From NCBI GenBank assembly GCA_900469445.1, contig UBXM01000051.1, forward strand, positions 1 to 64,000: 64,000 nt of DNA, written 5' to 3'. This DNA comes from Hyphomicrobiales bacterium (lineage in GTDB: Bacteria > Pseudomonadota > Alphaproteobacteria > Rhizobiales > Rhizobiaceae). Below, piece after piece: positions 26,932-36,229 of this stretch. Numbering within the stretch: the first letter of the stretch is position 1; each line of letters begins with the position of its first letter. Under the pieces are notes generated by a model. The model worked only from the letters and a program-made list of their open reading frames with translations. It had not been told where the DNA came from and ran no database searches. The position numbers and the translations under genes were made by a program.

Positions 26932-28110
26932 ATGTGTGATTATCGACGCATTGTCGTCATTAGCGACTTTCAGGACGGCGAGTGGAACACAGCGCAACTG
27001 CCCTCGGTTGGTGAATATCGGCAACGATGGCTTGACGGCTCGAGGGGCAGTATACCCGGGCCGGTGCGTCCAGCAGCCCCCATCCATGTTGACGGCGGTT
27101 ACATCGAGAGACTTCCATTGTCAGCCTTACGTGCCGGGCTTGCCGATTGCGCAGAAATCTGGACGCACTGGCGCGGCGACATTCCGCCCGCGGACTGGAC
27201 CGGTGATAGCCCCCATTTGAAACGGCGCGCATTCCGGATGGACGGTCCAGAAGCCCCGTTCGCGTCCAATGACATGCTTGGACACATCGCAGCGTTTGGA
27301 CCGCCCGACATCCTTTGCGTTTGGGGGCTTGGTGTGAGCGAAGATATCCTCGACGCATGCAGCGAGAGCTTCAAGATCTACAATTCCATCGATGCGCCAG
27401 CGCTGCGCATTCCCCCTGAAGTAAGCCGCCATTTCGATCTGGTGCTAACGGGAGCGGAGTGGCAATCGGATGCAGTCCTTAGCCGTCATCCGACAATGAT
27501 GACAGCAATCATGCCGGTGGGGCCGGAATTTGCCTCGGACACGACATTCAGGCCGCTCGATCTGCCAAAAATCTACGATGTCGTCTATGTCGCTGCCGCA
27601 CAGCCTTACAAACGGCACGACATCCTGTTCGATGCTCTGTCCAGACTACCCCGTTCGGTCAAGGCGTTGTGCGTTTGCGGTTACGGCGAGATGATCCCGG
27701 AATTTCGCCGGCAGGTCGCCGACAAGGGTATCGACGTGGATTTCATCGAACCACCGGGCGTACCGTTTGCGGAGGTAAATCGGCTGATGAACTTGGCGCG
27801 TATGGGCGTCGTCTGCGGGGTCGACGACGGCGCGCCGGCCATCCTTACCGAGTATATGCTGGCCGGCATTCCAGTTCTAGCCAATAGCGGGCTGAGTTGC
27901 GGTCTACAGTACATTACTCCGCAGACTGGACTAACTGCATCGGCCAAAGACTTTCACCTCGCCATTTTGGACATTCTGGAAAACCTCGACAGCTTTTCCC
28001 CCCGTGAAACCGTACTCGCTAACTGGACCTGGCCGCACAGCCAGAAGAAGCTCGCGCAACTCGTCTCGCAGAAGCGGCGCGCCCACAATCCACCACCGAT
28101 TTTACTTTAG
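26932..28110 (+). CDS. Glycosyltransferase, GT4-like
   Basis: A 392-residue protein with a GT-B-type C-terminal half: DVVYVAAAQPYKRHDILFDAL is the start of the donor-binding Rossmann domain, followed by VKALCVCGYGEM and the GVPFAEVNRLMNLARMGV and AILTEYMLAGIPVLANS segments that match the E.EA-type nucleotide-sugar site (here LTEYMLAG). The N-terminal half is less conserved. No membrane segments or signal peptide are predicted, so it acts in the cytoplasm. It is the first gene of a block of four. Its start at 26932 (ATG) has a weak binding site. Donor and acceptor are unknown. Confidence 0.8.
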   Translation: MCDYRRIVVISDFQDGEWNTAQLPSVGEYRQRWLDGSRGSIPGPVRPAAPIHVDGGYIERLPLSALRAGLADCAEIWTHWRGDIPPADWTGDSPHLKRRAFRMDGPEAPFASNDMLGHIAAFGPPDILCVWGLGVSEDILDACSESFKIYNSIDAPALRIPPEVSRHFDLVLTGAEWQSDAVLSRHPTMMTAIMPVGPEFASDTTFRPLDLPKIYDVVYVAAAQPYKRHDILFDALSRLPRSVKALCVCGYGEMIPEFRRQVADKGIDVDFIEPPGVPFAEVNRLMNLARMGVVCGVDDGAPAILTEYMLAGIPVLANSGLSCGLQYITPQTGLTASAKDFHLAILDILENLDSFSPRETVLANWTWPHSQKKLAQLVSQKRRAHNPPPILL

Positions 28111-28172
28111 GCGAAGTCTTATTTCGCCCCTCAAGGAACTTGGCTTCACATTCCTTGTTAGGTGATCAAATC

Positions 28173-30533
28173 ATGGTGAGGTATTCGATGAATCTGCAGA
28201 GTTCGTTTACACTGTCCACCATCGCGACCGAACCGGCAGACATCCCCCTCATCTGTTTTTCGCATCTCCGATGGGATTTCGTGCTGCAACGACCGCAGCA
28301 TCTTATGGAGCGGTTCTCCACTCAACGTCAGGTTTTATATTTCGAGGAATTCATCCCGACTGATCATCACCTGCCCTACCTCGAGATCCATCCTTTTGAA
28401 GATACCCGTGTCAAAGCAATCCGGCCGCGCGTGCCGCATTGGTGGAACGAAGAGGAACGCGAGAACGCCTTGCGCGGTCTTTTGAACGAATTGATCGATC
28501 TGCACCGCGCGAAACGGCCGATTCTTTGGTTCTACACGCCGCTGATGTTCGGCTTCGCGAAACATCTCGATGCGACTGCTGTGATTTACGACTGCATGGA
28601 CGAACTTGCGAATTTTAAGTTCGCGCCTGCAAGCCTCAAGGATGCGGAAGCGGCCCTGTTGGCACGGGCAGACGCGGTCTTCACCGGCGGCATCAGTCTC
28701 TATGAGGCCAAGAAGCACCTGCATGACAACATCCATGCTTTTCCCTCGAGCGTCGATACAGTCCACTTCGGTACGGCTCGCATTATCGACGCTGAACCGT
28801 CGGATCAGGCATCCATACCCCGTCCGCGGCTGGGCTATTATGGCGTTATAGACGAGCGTCTCGATCTCGATCTGATCCGCGTGCTGGCGGCCGGGTCCCC
28901 CGATAAATCGCTCGTATTCGTCGGACCTGTCGTGAAGATTTTACCGGCGGAACTGCCGCGCGCCGCCAATATCCACTACCTCGGCCAGAAGTCTTATGCC
29001 GAGTTGCCCGCTTATCTCGCGGGTTGGGACGCAGCCCTGATGCCATTTGCGCTCAACGAGGCGACGCGTTTTATCAGCCCTACCAAAACGCCGGAATACC
29101 TTGCCGCGGGCCGCCCTGTTGTCAGCACTCGCATCAGGGATGTGGAGCGCACTTATGGCAACATTCCGGGCGTTTTACTGGCCGACAACGCCGATGACTT
29201 TGCAAAGGCCTGCGATAGGGCGCTGGACCTGATTCGATCCGGCACACTCTGGCGCGACGATGTCGATAAACACCTCGCAACGTCGTCCTGGGATACAACG
29301 TTCAAGAACATGTCGCTGATCGTGGAGCAAGCTGGCGCGCGCAGGCAGGTGCCAGCGGATAGACAGTCTCCTCGCGCTACCCGTTCAGGGTCCATGGCTT
29401 ACGACTACCTGATAGTTGGTGCGGGTTTTGCAGGCTCGGTGCTGGCGGAACGGTTGGCGTCCGACAGTAACCTCAAAGTTCTCGTTTGCGATCGTCGGCC
29501 GCACATCGCAGGAAATGCCTATGACCACCATGACGCTGCAGGCATTCTCGTCCACAAATACGGCCCGCATATTTTTCATACCAACAGCGATGACGTATTT
29601 TCCTACCTGTCTCGCTTCACCGCGTGGCGACCCTATGAGCATCGGGTCCTGTCTCAGGTCGGCAATTTGCGCCTGCCCGTTCCCATCAATCGCACGACGT
29701 TAAATGCGCTCTACGGCGTCGATCTGAGGTCGGAGGAAGACGCCGCTCGCTTCCTCTCGGAACGAGCGCGACCTTGCGACCCAATTCTGACATCGCGCGA
29801 CGTGGTGATTTCGCAGATAGGTCCGGACCTCTACAAGACGTTTTTCGAAGGCTACACCCGCAAGCAGTGGGGACTCGACCCGTCCGAACTCGATCGCTCC
29901 GTAACGGCCCGCATACCAACCCGCACCAACGAGGACGACCGGTATTTCCTCGATACCTTTCAAGCGATGCCTCTTGAAGGTTATACACGGATGTTTGAGC
30001 GGATGCTCGACCATCAAAATATAACGGTCATGGTCGGTACCGAGTTCGCCGATTTGGATCGCAAGGGTCTGGCGAAACACACCATCTTTACCGGCCCGAT
30101 CGACGAATATTTCGACCATCGTTTCGGGCACCTGCCCTATCGCAGTCTGGAGTTTCGCCATGAGACGCATGACGTCCGGCGCATGTTTCCAGTCGGGGTC
30201 ATCAACTATCCGTCCCAGGAGGTGCCCTTTACCCGCGTTACGGAATACAAACACCTGACCGGCCAAGTTCATCCGAAAACCAGCATCAGCTACGAATATT
30301 CCCGGGCCGAGGGCGATCCCTACTACCCGATCCCGCGCGCCGAAAATCAGGCGCTTTACAAGCAATACGAAGCATTGGCACGCGAGCACGACGACGTGAC
30401 GTTTGCGGGACGCCTCGGTACCTACAAGTATTACAATATGGATCAGGTGGTCGGACAGGCGCTGGCCACTTACCGCCGCCTTGTTGCAAGGCACGGCGTC
30501 ACCGGCAAACTGGCGGACGCCTCGCGTGGGTGA
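28173..30533 (+). CDS. Glycosyltransferase fused to UDP-galactopyranose mutase
   Basis: A 786-residue two-enzyme protein. Residues about 20-390 form a GT-B glycosyltransferase (opening HLRWDFVLQRPQHLMERF, later EYLAAGRPVVSTRI). From residue 408 a complete UDP-galactopyranose mutase begins at MAYDYLIVGAGFAGSVLAER (FAD-binding dinucleotide motif), with KYGPHIFHTNSDDVF, YEHRVLSQVG, LYKTFFEGYTRKQWG and the C-terminal GTYKYYNMDQVVGQAL, all family signatures. The mutase converts UDP-Galp to UDP-Galf, the galactofuranose donor. A hydrophilic linker (about 395-407) joins the two. ATG 28173 or 28188 may be the start; the latter has GGTGAGG upstream. The next gene overlaps by eight bases. Confidence 0.88.
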   Translation: MVRYSMNLQSSFTLSTIATEPADIPLICFSHLRWDFVLQRPQHLMERFSTQRQVLYFEEFIPTDHHLPYLEIHPFEDTRVKAIRPRVPHWWNEEERENALRGLLNELIDLHRAKRPILWFYTPLMFGFAKHLDATAVIYDCMDELANFKFAPASLKDAEAALLARADAVFTGGISLYEAKKHLHDNIHAFPSSVDTVHFGTARIIDAEPSDQASIPRPRLGYYGVIDERLDLDLIRVLAAGSPDKSLVFVGPVVKILPAELPRAANIHYLGQKSYAELPAYLAGWDAALMPFALNEATRFISPTKTPEYLAAGRPVVSTRIRDVERTYGNIPGVLLADNADDFAKACDRALDLIRSGTLWRDDVDKHLATSSWDTTFKNMSLIVEQAGARRQVPADRQSPRATRSGSMAYDYLIVGAGFAGSVLAERLASDSNLKVLVCDRRPHIAGNAYDHHDAAGILVHKYGPHIFHTNSDDVFSYLSRFTAWRPYEHRVLSQVGNLRLPVPINRTTLNALYGVDLRSEEDAARFLSERARPCDPILTSRDVVISQIGPDLYKTFFEGYTRKQWGLDPSELDRSVTARIPTRTNEDDRYFLDTFQAMPLEGYTRMFERMLDHQNITVMVGTEFADLDRKGLAKHTIFTGPIDEYFDHRFGHLPYRSLEFRHETHDVRRMFPVGVINYPSQEVPFTRVTEYKHLTGQVHPKTSISYEYSRAEGDPYYPIPRAENQALYKQYEALAREHDDVTFAGRLGTYKYYNMDQVVGQALATYRRLVARHGVTGKLADASRG

Positions 30534-33500
30534 TCGTCAGCGTATCCTCTTGGCGACCGAAAGTCTCGATCCGTCCGGCATGGGAGAACACATGCTGGCG
30601 CTCGGACAAATCCTGGCCGCGCGCTACGATATCACCATGTCGCTGGTCTCCCGGGATGGGACGGGGCTTCTGCCACGTGCTGCACGGGCTGGCATTGCCA
30701 TCAAGATCTCTCCTGATCTCGACGAGTTCAGCGACTGGCTGCCGCGGGCCGGTATCGATCTCCTGCACATCCACGCCGGTATAGGCTGGGAGGGCCACGG
30801 TCTTGCGAAGGCCGGCACCGCTCACGGCATCCCGGTCATCCGCACGGAACATCTTCCGTATCTGCTGACAGATCCGGCGCAACAAGCGCTCTACGGGCAT
30901 GAGGCCCGTAACGTTACGCATCACATCCTCGTCTCGGAGGCGTCGCGGCAAAGCTTTGACGGGCATATCGCGCCGGAAAAGCTGAGCGTGGTGCTTAACG
31001 GCATCCATCCGCTCGAGCCGACGAAGTCCGTCTCCGACACCAGACGGACATTGGGCATCAGCGATGAGGCTCTGCTCGTTACCGTCGCCCGTTTTACAGC
31101 TCAGAAAGATCACGAGACGCTGGTCCGGGCTTTGTGCGAAGTGTTGGAAACCTACCCGGCAGTTAAGCTGCTTCTCATCGGGTCGGGTGAAGAGCAGCCG
31201 CGCATCGAAGCCCTGTCGGACGAACTTGCAATCAGCAACAACATCCGCTTCCTCGGCCAGCGCACCGACGTCAACGACATATTGGCGGGGGCCGATATCT
31301 TCGTTCTGCCGTCGCGCTTCGAAGGCCTTCCGCTTGCAGTTCTCGAGGCAATGTCGCTCGGTGTACCGGTGATTGCAACCAGGATTGGCGGAACGGTCGA
31401 GGCCCTTGGCGACAATCATCCATATTATGCCGAACCGGGAAATCCCACCTCGCTCGCTGCCACAATCGGTCGGGCGCTGAGCGATCCCGCCCGATTGGCC
31501 GAAGCTGGGACGACAGGCCGCGAGCGTTTTAATAACCATTTTTCAGCCGGGCGAATGGCTGCTGAAACCAGTGCAATTTACGACCGGTTTCTCCCTATTC
31601 CAGGCAAGCACAGGCAAAGGAACAGCTCCATGCATAAGACACGTCTGGCCTTTATAGGCGCCGGCGGGATAGCCCGGCGCCACCTCGATATCCTCGCGGG
31701 ATTCGACGATGTCGTGCTTGTCGGCTTTGCAGATCCCGATCTCGACCGCGCCGACGAAGCTGCCAAGCGCTTCGGTGCAAAATCTTTCGCGCACCACCGG
31801 GACATGCTGGATGCGGTGCGACCAGACGCCGTTTACGTCTGTGTGCCACCGTTCGCTCATGGTGAGCCGGAACGGGATCTGGTCGGACGCGGCATTCCTT
31901 TTTTCGTGGAGAAGCCCGTATCCCTCGACCTCGCGACGGCAGAAGAAATCGCCGAAGCCGTCGTGGCGAAGGATCTCGTCACCGGCGTCGGTTATCATTG
32001 GCGCTATCTCGATATCGTCGACGAGGCGCGCGCACTTTTGGCCGAAAATCCGGCGCAGCTTCTTTCCGGCTACTGGCTGGATTCCACTCCGCCGCCGCAA
32101 TGGTGGTGGAAGCAGGACAAGTCCGGCGGCCAGATGATCGAGCAGACGACGCATCTCCTGGACCTCGTCCGATTTCTGGTGGGCGAAGTCACGGAAGTCT
32201 ACGGACGTGTCGGACACAAGGATCGCGAGGAGTTTCCCGGGCTCGACGTCCCGACGGTGACCACCGCAAGCCTGACATTCGAAACCGGCGTCGTTGCCAA
32301 CATCGCCTCAACCTGCCTGCTCGGCTGGAACCACAGGGTCGGCCTGCACATCTTTGCTGACAAGCTCGCGATTGAACTAACCGACCGCGACATCATGGTG
32401 GATGTCGGTCGCGGACGGCCGGTGCGCGGCGCGGATGGTGATCCGGTGTGGCGGGAGGATCGCGACTTTATCGATGCCGTACGCGGCGGTGAAAATCGCA
32501 TTCGCTGCCCCTATGGCGAGGCGCTTGCCACCCACCGTCTGGCGCTTGCGGTAATGTCGTCGGCACAGGCCGGCGAGCCGGTCCGGCTCGACCCTCCACA
32601 GTTAAGGCGGGTGGAACCGGCTCCGCTCATGTTTCAGCCGCGACCGGAGGCTCCGCAGGGCACGCCGCCGGGCCATCGCAAGATCAGGTCGCTCGGGGTC
32701 GAGGCGCCCGGTCGTCCCTATCTATTCGAATACGAGGAAGGCCCTCCCGGCGAGGGTCAGATCCGGCTTGACACACTCTTTACGGGTTTTTCGGCAGGTA
32801 CCGAGCTGACCTTCCTCAAGAACACCAACCCTTACTTCCGCTCCCGTTTCGATGGCGAGCGCGGCGTATTCATCGAGAACGAACCGGACCTGCATTATCC
32901 GGTGCCGTTCCTTGGCTATATGGAAGTCGCTCGCGTGTCGGAATCTTGTGCGCATGGGTTCAAGGAAGGCGAGATCGTCGCGACGACCTATGCACACAAG
33001 ACCGGGCATACTGCGAATCCCTTCCATGACCTGCTCGTGCCGCTGCCGCCGCAGATCGATCCATTGCTCGGCGTGCTGGTCGCGCAGATGGGGCCGATTG
33101 CCGCGAACGGCATCCTTCACGCGGATGCCGACGCTTTTGGCGCCCATGTGCCGTCAATCGGCGCCGGCCTGAAGGACCGGCCTGTTATCGTTATCGGTGC
33201 GGGTGTCGTGGGGTTGATGACCGCTTTATTTGCCCGTTCGCTTGGAGCCTCTGAGGTGGTAATAACCGACCCATCCGAGTTTCGCCGTAGCAAGGCGGAG
33301 GCAATGGGCTTGACCGCCATGACGGAAGACCTCGTGTGGCAGCATGCCAAGGCCCGTTGGCATGACGGGCTGGGTCGCGGTGCGGAGTTTGTGTTCCAGA
33401 CCCGCGCCCATTCCGGCAGTCTTCATACGGCGCTGAAAGCATTGAGACCGCAGGGCACCGTTATTGACCTCGCCTTTTACCAAGGTGGCGCCGATGCGCT

Positions 33501-33762
33501 AAAGCTGGGCGAGGAATTTCACCACAACGGCCTCAACATCCGCTGCGCCCAGATCAACCGTGTGCCACGGCGACTGACGGGGTCGTGGAATCGCCGCCGC
33601 CTTGCGTTGGCCACCGTTGATCTGCTGATTGCGGAGGGCGCTGCGATCCGCGAGCATATGGTGACGCATGTTGTGCCGATTGAAGACGCTCCGGCCTTTC
33701 TGTCCGAGCTGATCGAAAACCGCCCGGAATTTCTTCAGGTCGTATTCCAGGTGAGCGCATGA
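30526..33762 (+). CDS. Tripartite GT4 - Gfo/Idh/MocA - MDR dehydrogenase fusion
   Basis: A 1078-residue protein in three parts. Residues 1-360: GT4 glycosyltransferase (HILVSEASRQSF, VARFTAQKDHETLVRAL, ADIFVLPSRFEGLPLAVLEA). From 369: Gfo/Idh/MocA oxidoreductase with Rossmann GAGGIARRH and catalytic-region FFVEKPVSLD. From about 715: a medium-chain dehydrogenase-like part with FSAGTELTFLKN instead of the zinc-ligand Cys motif and the dinucleotide motif VIVIGAGVVGLMTALFA near 886. Gfo-MDR fusions are a known 'bi-domain oxidoreductase' class; the extra GT is the unusual part. GTG 30526 overlaps the previous stop. An internal ATG at 31630 follows AAAGGAAC, so the oxidoreductase might also be made separately. 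Confidence 0.88.
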   Translation: MGDRQRILLATESLDPSGMGEHMLALGQILAARYDITMSLVSRDGTGLLPRAARAGIAIKISPDLDEFSDWLPRAGIDLLHIHAGIGWEGHGLAKAGTAHGIPVIRTEHLPYLLTDPAQQALYGHEARNVTHHILVSEASRQSFDGHIAPEKLSVVLNGIHPLEPTKSVSDTRRTLGISDEALLVTVARFTAQKDHETLVRALCEVLETYPAVKLLLIGSGEEQPRIEALSDELAISNNIRFLGQRTDVNDILAGADIFVLPSRFEGLPLAVLEAMSLGVPVIATRIGGTVEALGDNHPYYAEPGNPTSLAATIGRALSDPARLAEAGTTGRERFNNHFSAGRMAAETSAIYDRFLPIPGKHRQRNSSMHKTRLAFIGAGGIARRHLDILAGFDDVVLVGFADPDLDRADEAAKRFGAKSFAHHRDMLDAVRPDAVYVCVPPFAHGEPERDLVGRGIPFFVEKPVSLDLATAEEIAEAVVAKDLVTGVGYHWRYLDIVDEARALLAENPAQLLSGYWLDSTPPPQWWWKQDKSGGQMIEQTTHLLDLVRFLVGEVTEVYGRVGHKDREEFPGLDVPTVTTASLTFETGVVANIASTCLLGWNHRVGLHIFADKLAIELTDRDIMVDVGRGRPVRGADGDPVWREDRDFIDAVRGGENRIRCPYGEALATHRLALAVMSSAQAGEPVRLDPPQLRRVEPAPLMFQPRPEAPQGTPPGHRKIRSLGVEAPGRPYLFEYEEGPPGEGQIRLDTLFTGFSAGTELTFLKNTNPYFRSRFDGERGVFIENEPDLHYPVPFLGYMEVARVSESCAHGFKEGEIVATTYAHKTGHTANPFHDLLVPLPPQIDPLLGVLVAQMGPIAANGILHADADAFGAHVPSIGAGLKDRPVIVIGAGVVGLMTALFARSLGASEVVITDPSEFRRSKAEAMGLTAMTEDLVWQHAKARWHDGLGRGAEFVFQTRAHSGSLHTALKALRPQGTVIDLAFYQGGADALKLGEEFHHNGLNIRCAQINRVPRRLTGSWNRRRLALATVDLLIAEGAAIREHMVTHVVPIEDAPAFLSELIENRPEFLQVVFQVSA

Positions 33763-36014
33763 CAGCGGAACCCGCGCCTGTCCGGATACTTTTCGTCTTC
33801 GCATGGCTGGTGGTCGGCGGTGAGGAAACCGAGGTCCGGTTGCTGGCGAAGAACCTCGATCCGCGTCGGTATCGTATCGATGTCGTGGCTTGCTTCCGCA
33901 AGTCGGGTATGCCGGAACAGACCCACGAACAACTTCACGCACTTGGGGTAGATGTGGATACCACCCCATACAAACTCTCGTTCGAGGACACCGTCGGCTA
34001 TCTTGCGTCTAAAGTTCCGGCCTACGACATTGTCGTTTCCTGCCAAAATGTCGCCGATATCTATCCAGCATTGGAACGCCTGCACCTGCGTCCGCCACTG
34101 ATCGAACATGGTGGCCTTGTTTCCGAAGCTCTTGCCGGCCCGAAACATCTGACCAGCCGTTATGTCGGCGTCTGCCGCTCAATACGCGATGCTGCTGCAA
34201 CTCTTATGCCGGGCCGCGAGCAACATGCGATCGAAATCCCGTCTATGGTGGATCTTGCCTTGTTCGACCCAGCACGGCGGGCTGAAAAGCGGGCAAGCAT
34301 CAGCATCGCAGAAAAACAAGTTCTGATCGGCTGGGTTGGCCGTCTCGATCCGAAGAAAAACGTAGAGCAGTTCTTGGAGGCTGCATCGATAACCTGCGCC
34401 ATACACAACGGGGCGCGGTTCATCGTTGTCGGCGGGCCGGACGCGTTCATGCCGGACTATGCCGACCAGCTGAAGGCGCTGGCCGGCCAGTATGGGCTCG
34501 GAAACCGGCTGCAATTCCTTGGCGACCGCAACGATATTCCCGATCTCTTGTCCGCTTTCGACATATTCGTCTGGCTATCGCGTGGAGAAGGCATGCCGCA
34601 TGTGATCGCGGAAGCGGGAGCTGCCGCCCTTCCCGTCATCGCCACGCCGGACAACGGCGTCATGCAGCAGATCGAGGACGGCATATCCGGCCTGTTCGTG
34701 CCTTATGACGATCCGGTCGCGGTGTCCCGCGCGTTAGGCGACCTGATAACCAGTCCCGAACGCCGACGCGTACTTGGGACTGCGCTGCGGCAGAAGGTCG
34801 AAACGGCCTACTCCGTGGAAGCCGTGCTGCCGCAATGGCAAAACTTGTTCAGCGACGCTCTGGTTGAGCGCAAGGCAGCCGCTCCATCCGGTGTGTTCCG
34901 CTCCTTTCTTCAGGGCGGCTTCGAGTGCTCGACGCATCGGCTTCGTCCGGGCACCGGCGAGGCCTTGGGCCGTCGCCTCGACATAATCGATGCGGTCGGT
35001 CACGACCGGCATGCGGCGCAGGATTATCGGCAACTAGCCGGCCTTGGTATCCGTACGGTACGAGACGGTTTCCGATGGCACTTGATCGACAAATCCGGCG
35101 GTTACGACTGGTCCAGCATACGCCCGATGCTGCGCGCCGCGACCGAGACCGGCGCGCAGGTCATCTGGGACTTATTGCATTACGGCTGGCCGGACGACCT
35201 CGACATCTGGTCGCCCGGCTTCGTAGACCGGTTTGCCAGATATGCCGGCGCTTGCGCAATCACGGTACGGGAGGAGAGCGACGCTGTTCCCTTTTATTGC
35301 CCGGTCAACGAAATTTCGTTCTTCTCCTGGGGCGGCGGCGATGCGGGCTACCTAAACCCGTTTGCCAATGGTCGCGGCTTCGAGCTGAAGGTGCAACTGG
35401 CCCGAGCGGCAATCGCTGCCATGGAGGCGATCCTGCAGGTCGATCCCCGGGCGCGCTTCGTGCATTGCGATCCGGTCATCAACGTCATTACCGATCCCTC
35501 GCGCCCATGGGAGCGCGGTCATGCGGAAGGCCACCGGCAATCCCAGTTTCAGGGCTGGGATCTGATCGCCGGCCGCATCTGGCCGCAGATCGGCGGTGAT
35601 GAGCGATATCTCGACATCATCGGCGTGAACTATTATTTCAACAACCAGTGGATCCACGGCGGCCCGCCGATCGACATCGGCCATCCGCTCTATAAGCCCT
35701 TCTCCAAAATTCTCTTCGAGACATATGCGCGCTATGGCCGGCCGCTGCTGGTTGCGGAAACCGGCATCGAGGACGAACGCCGAGCGCCTTGGTTCTCTTA
35801 TGTTTCAGACGAAGTGCGAGCAGCTATCAGATCCGGCGTGCCGATGGAGGGCCTTTGCCTCTATCCGGTCGTCAACCATCCGGGGTGGGACGACGACCGC
35901 GCCTGCGCAAACGGCTTGCTGTCTGCCGAAATTACATCTTCTGGCAGAGAGGTATATCAACCTCTGCAGACTGTGATGGTTCAAAGTTCCCAAATGAATT
36001 CAGCCGATTTCTAA
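33759..36014 (+). CDS. GT4 glycosyltransferase fused to a clan-A glycoside hydrolase domain
   Basis: A 751-residue protein. Residues 1-370 are a GT4-type glycosyltransferase (start RILFVFAWLVVGGEETEVRL, GWVGRLDPKKNVEQFLEA, SRGEGMPHVIAEAGAAALPV). After a short linker, residues about 390-735 form a TIM-barrel hydrolase resembling GH1/beta-glucosidase: barrel strands around VIWDLLHYGWPDDLDIW, an acid/base NE pair in CPVNEISFF (Glu518) and a nucleophile-like Glu667 in LLVAETGIED, with the intervening IIGVNYYFNNQW motif. Both glutamates are intact, so hydrolase or transglycosidase activity is plausible. No signal peptide. The ATG overlaps the upstream stop (ATGA), so it is translationally coupled to the oxidoreductase fusion. 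Confidence 0.85.
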   Translation: MTAEPAPVRILFVFAWLVVGGEETEVRLLAKNLDPRRYRIDVVACFRKSGMPEQTHEQLHALGVDVDTTPYKLSFEDTVGYLASKVPAYDIVVSCQNVADIYPALERLHLRPPLIEHGGLVSEALAGPKHLTSRYVGVCRSIRDAAATLMPGREQHAIEIPSMVDLALFDPARRAEKRASISIAEKQVLIGWVGRLDPKKNVEQFLEAASITCAIHNGARFIVVGGPDAFMPDYADQLKALAGQYGLGNRLQFLGDRNDIPDLLSAFDIFVWLSRGEGMPHVIAEAGAAALPVIATPDNGVMQQIEDGISGLFVPYDDPVAVSRALGDLITSPERRRVLGTALRQKVETAYSVEAVLPQWQNLFSDALVERKAAAPSGVFRSFLQGGFECSTHRLRPGTGEALGRRLDIIDAVGHDRHAAQDYRQLAGLGIRTVRDGFRWHLIDKSGGYDWSSIRPMLRAATETGAQVIWDLLHYGWPDDLDIWSPGFVDRFARYAGACAITVREESDAVPFYCPVNEISFFSWGGGDAGYLNPFANGRGFELKVQLARAAIAAMEAILQVDPRARFVHCDPVINVITDPSRPWERGHAEGHRQSQFQGWDLIAGRIWPQIGGDERYLDIIGVNYYFNNQWIHGGPPIDIGHPLYKPFSKILFETYARYGRPLLVAETGIEDERRAPWFSYVSDEVRAAIRSGVPMEGLCLYPVVNHPGWDDDRACANGLLSAEITSSGREVYQPLQTVMVQSSQMNSADF

Positions 36015-36229
36015 CGCCGAATTGCGTCTGCTTCAAACCGCAACTTTCTCCTTTCATGCGCGAAAAGGACCAGCGTCTGGCGGAATGCTAAGTCGCCGCG
36101 CCCTCTTAGAGCGTTTGGTTGATCGCGGGTGTTGAGGCTCTGAAACTTCATCGCTACCTCAGCGGGAATGTTCTCCAGCTGGAGTTGCGACAATCTTTGA
36201 TTTCTGCTGCCGATCTTGCCCGGCGGCGA

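Noticed and set aside
26716..27087. 123-codon minus-strand frame before the glycan cluster
   Set aside because: Overlaps the 5' end of the glycosyltransferase and has no ribosome binding site or known domain.
29700..31539. Long antisense open frames (264 and 346 codons) across the glycan cluster
   Set aside because: They mirror strong coding frames on the plus strand and carry no recognisable motifs.
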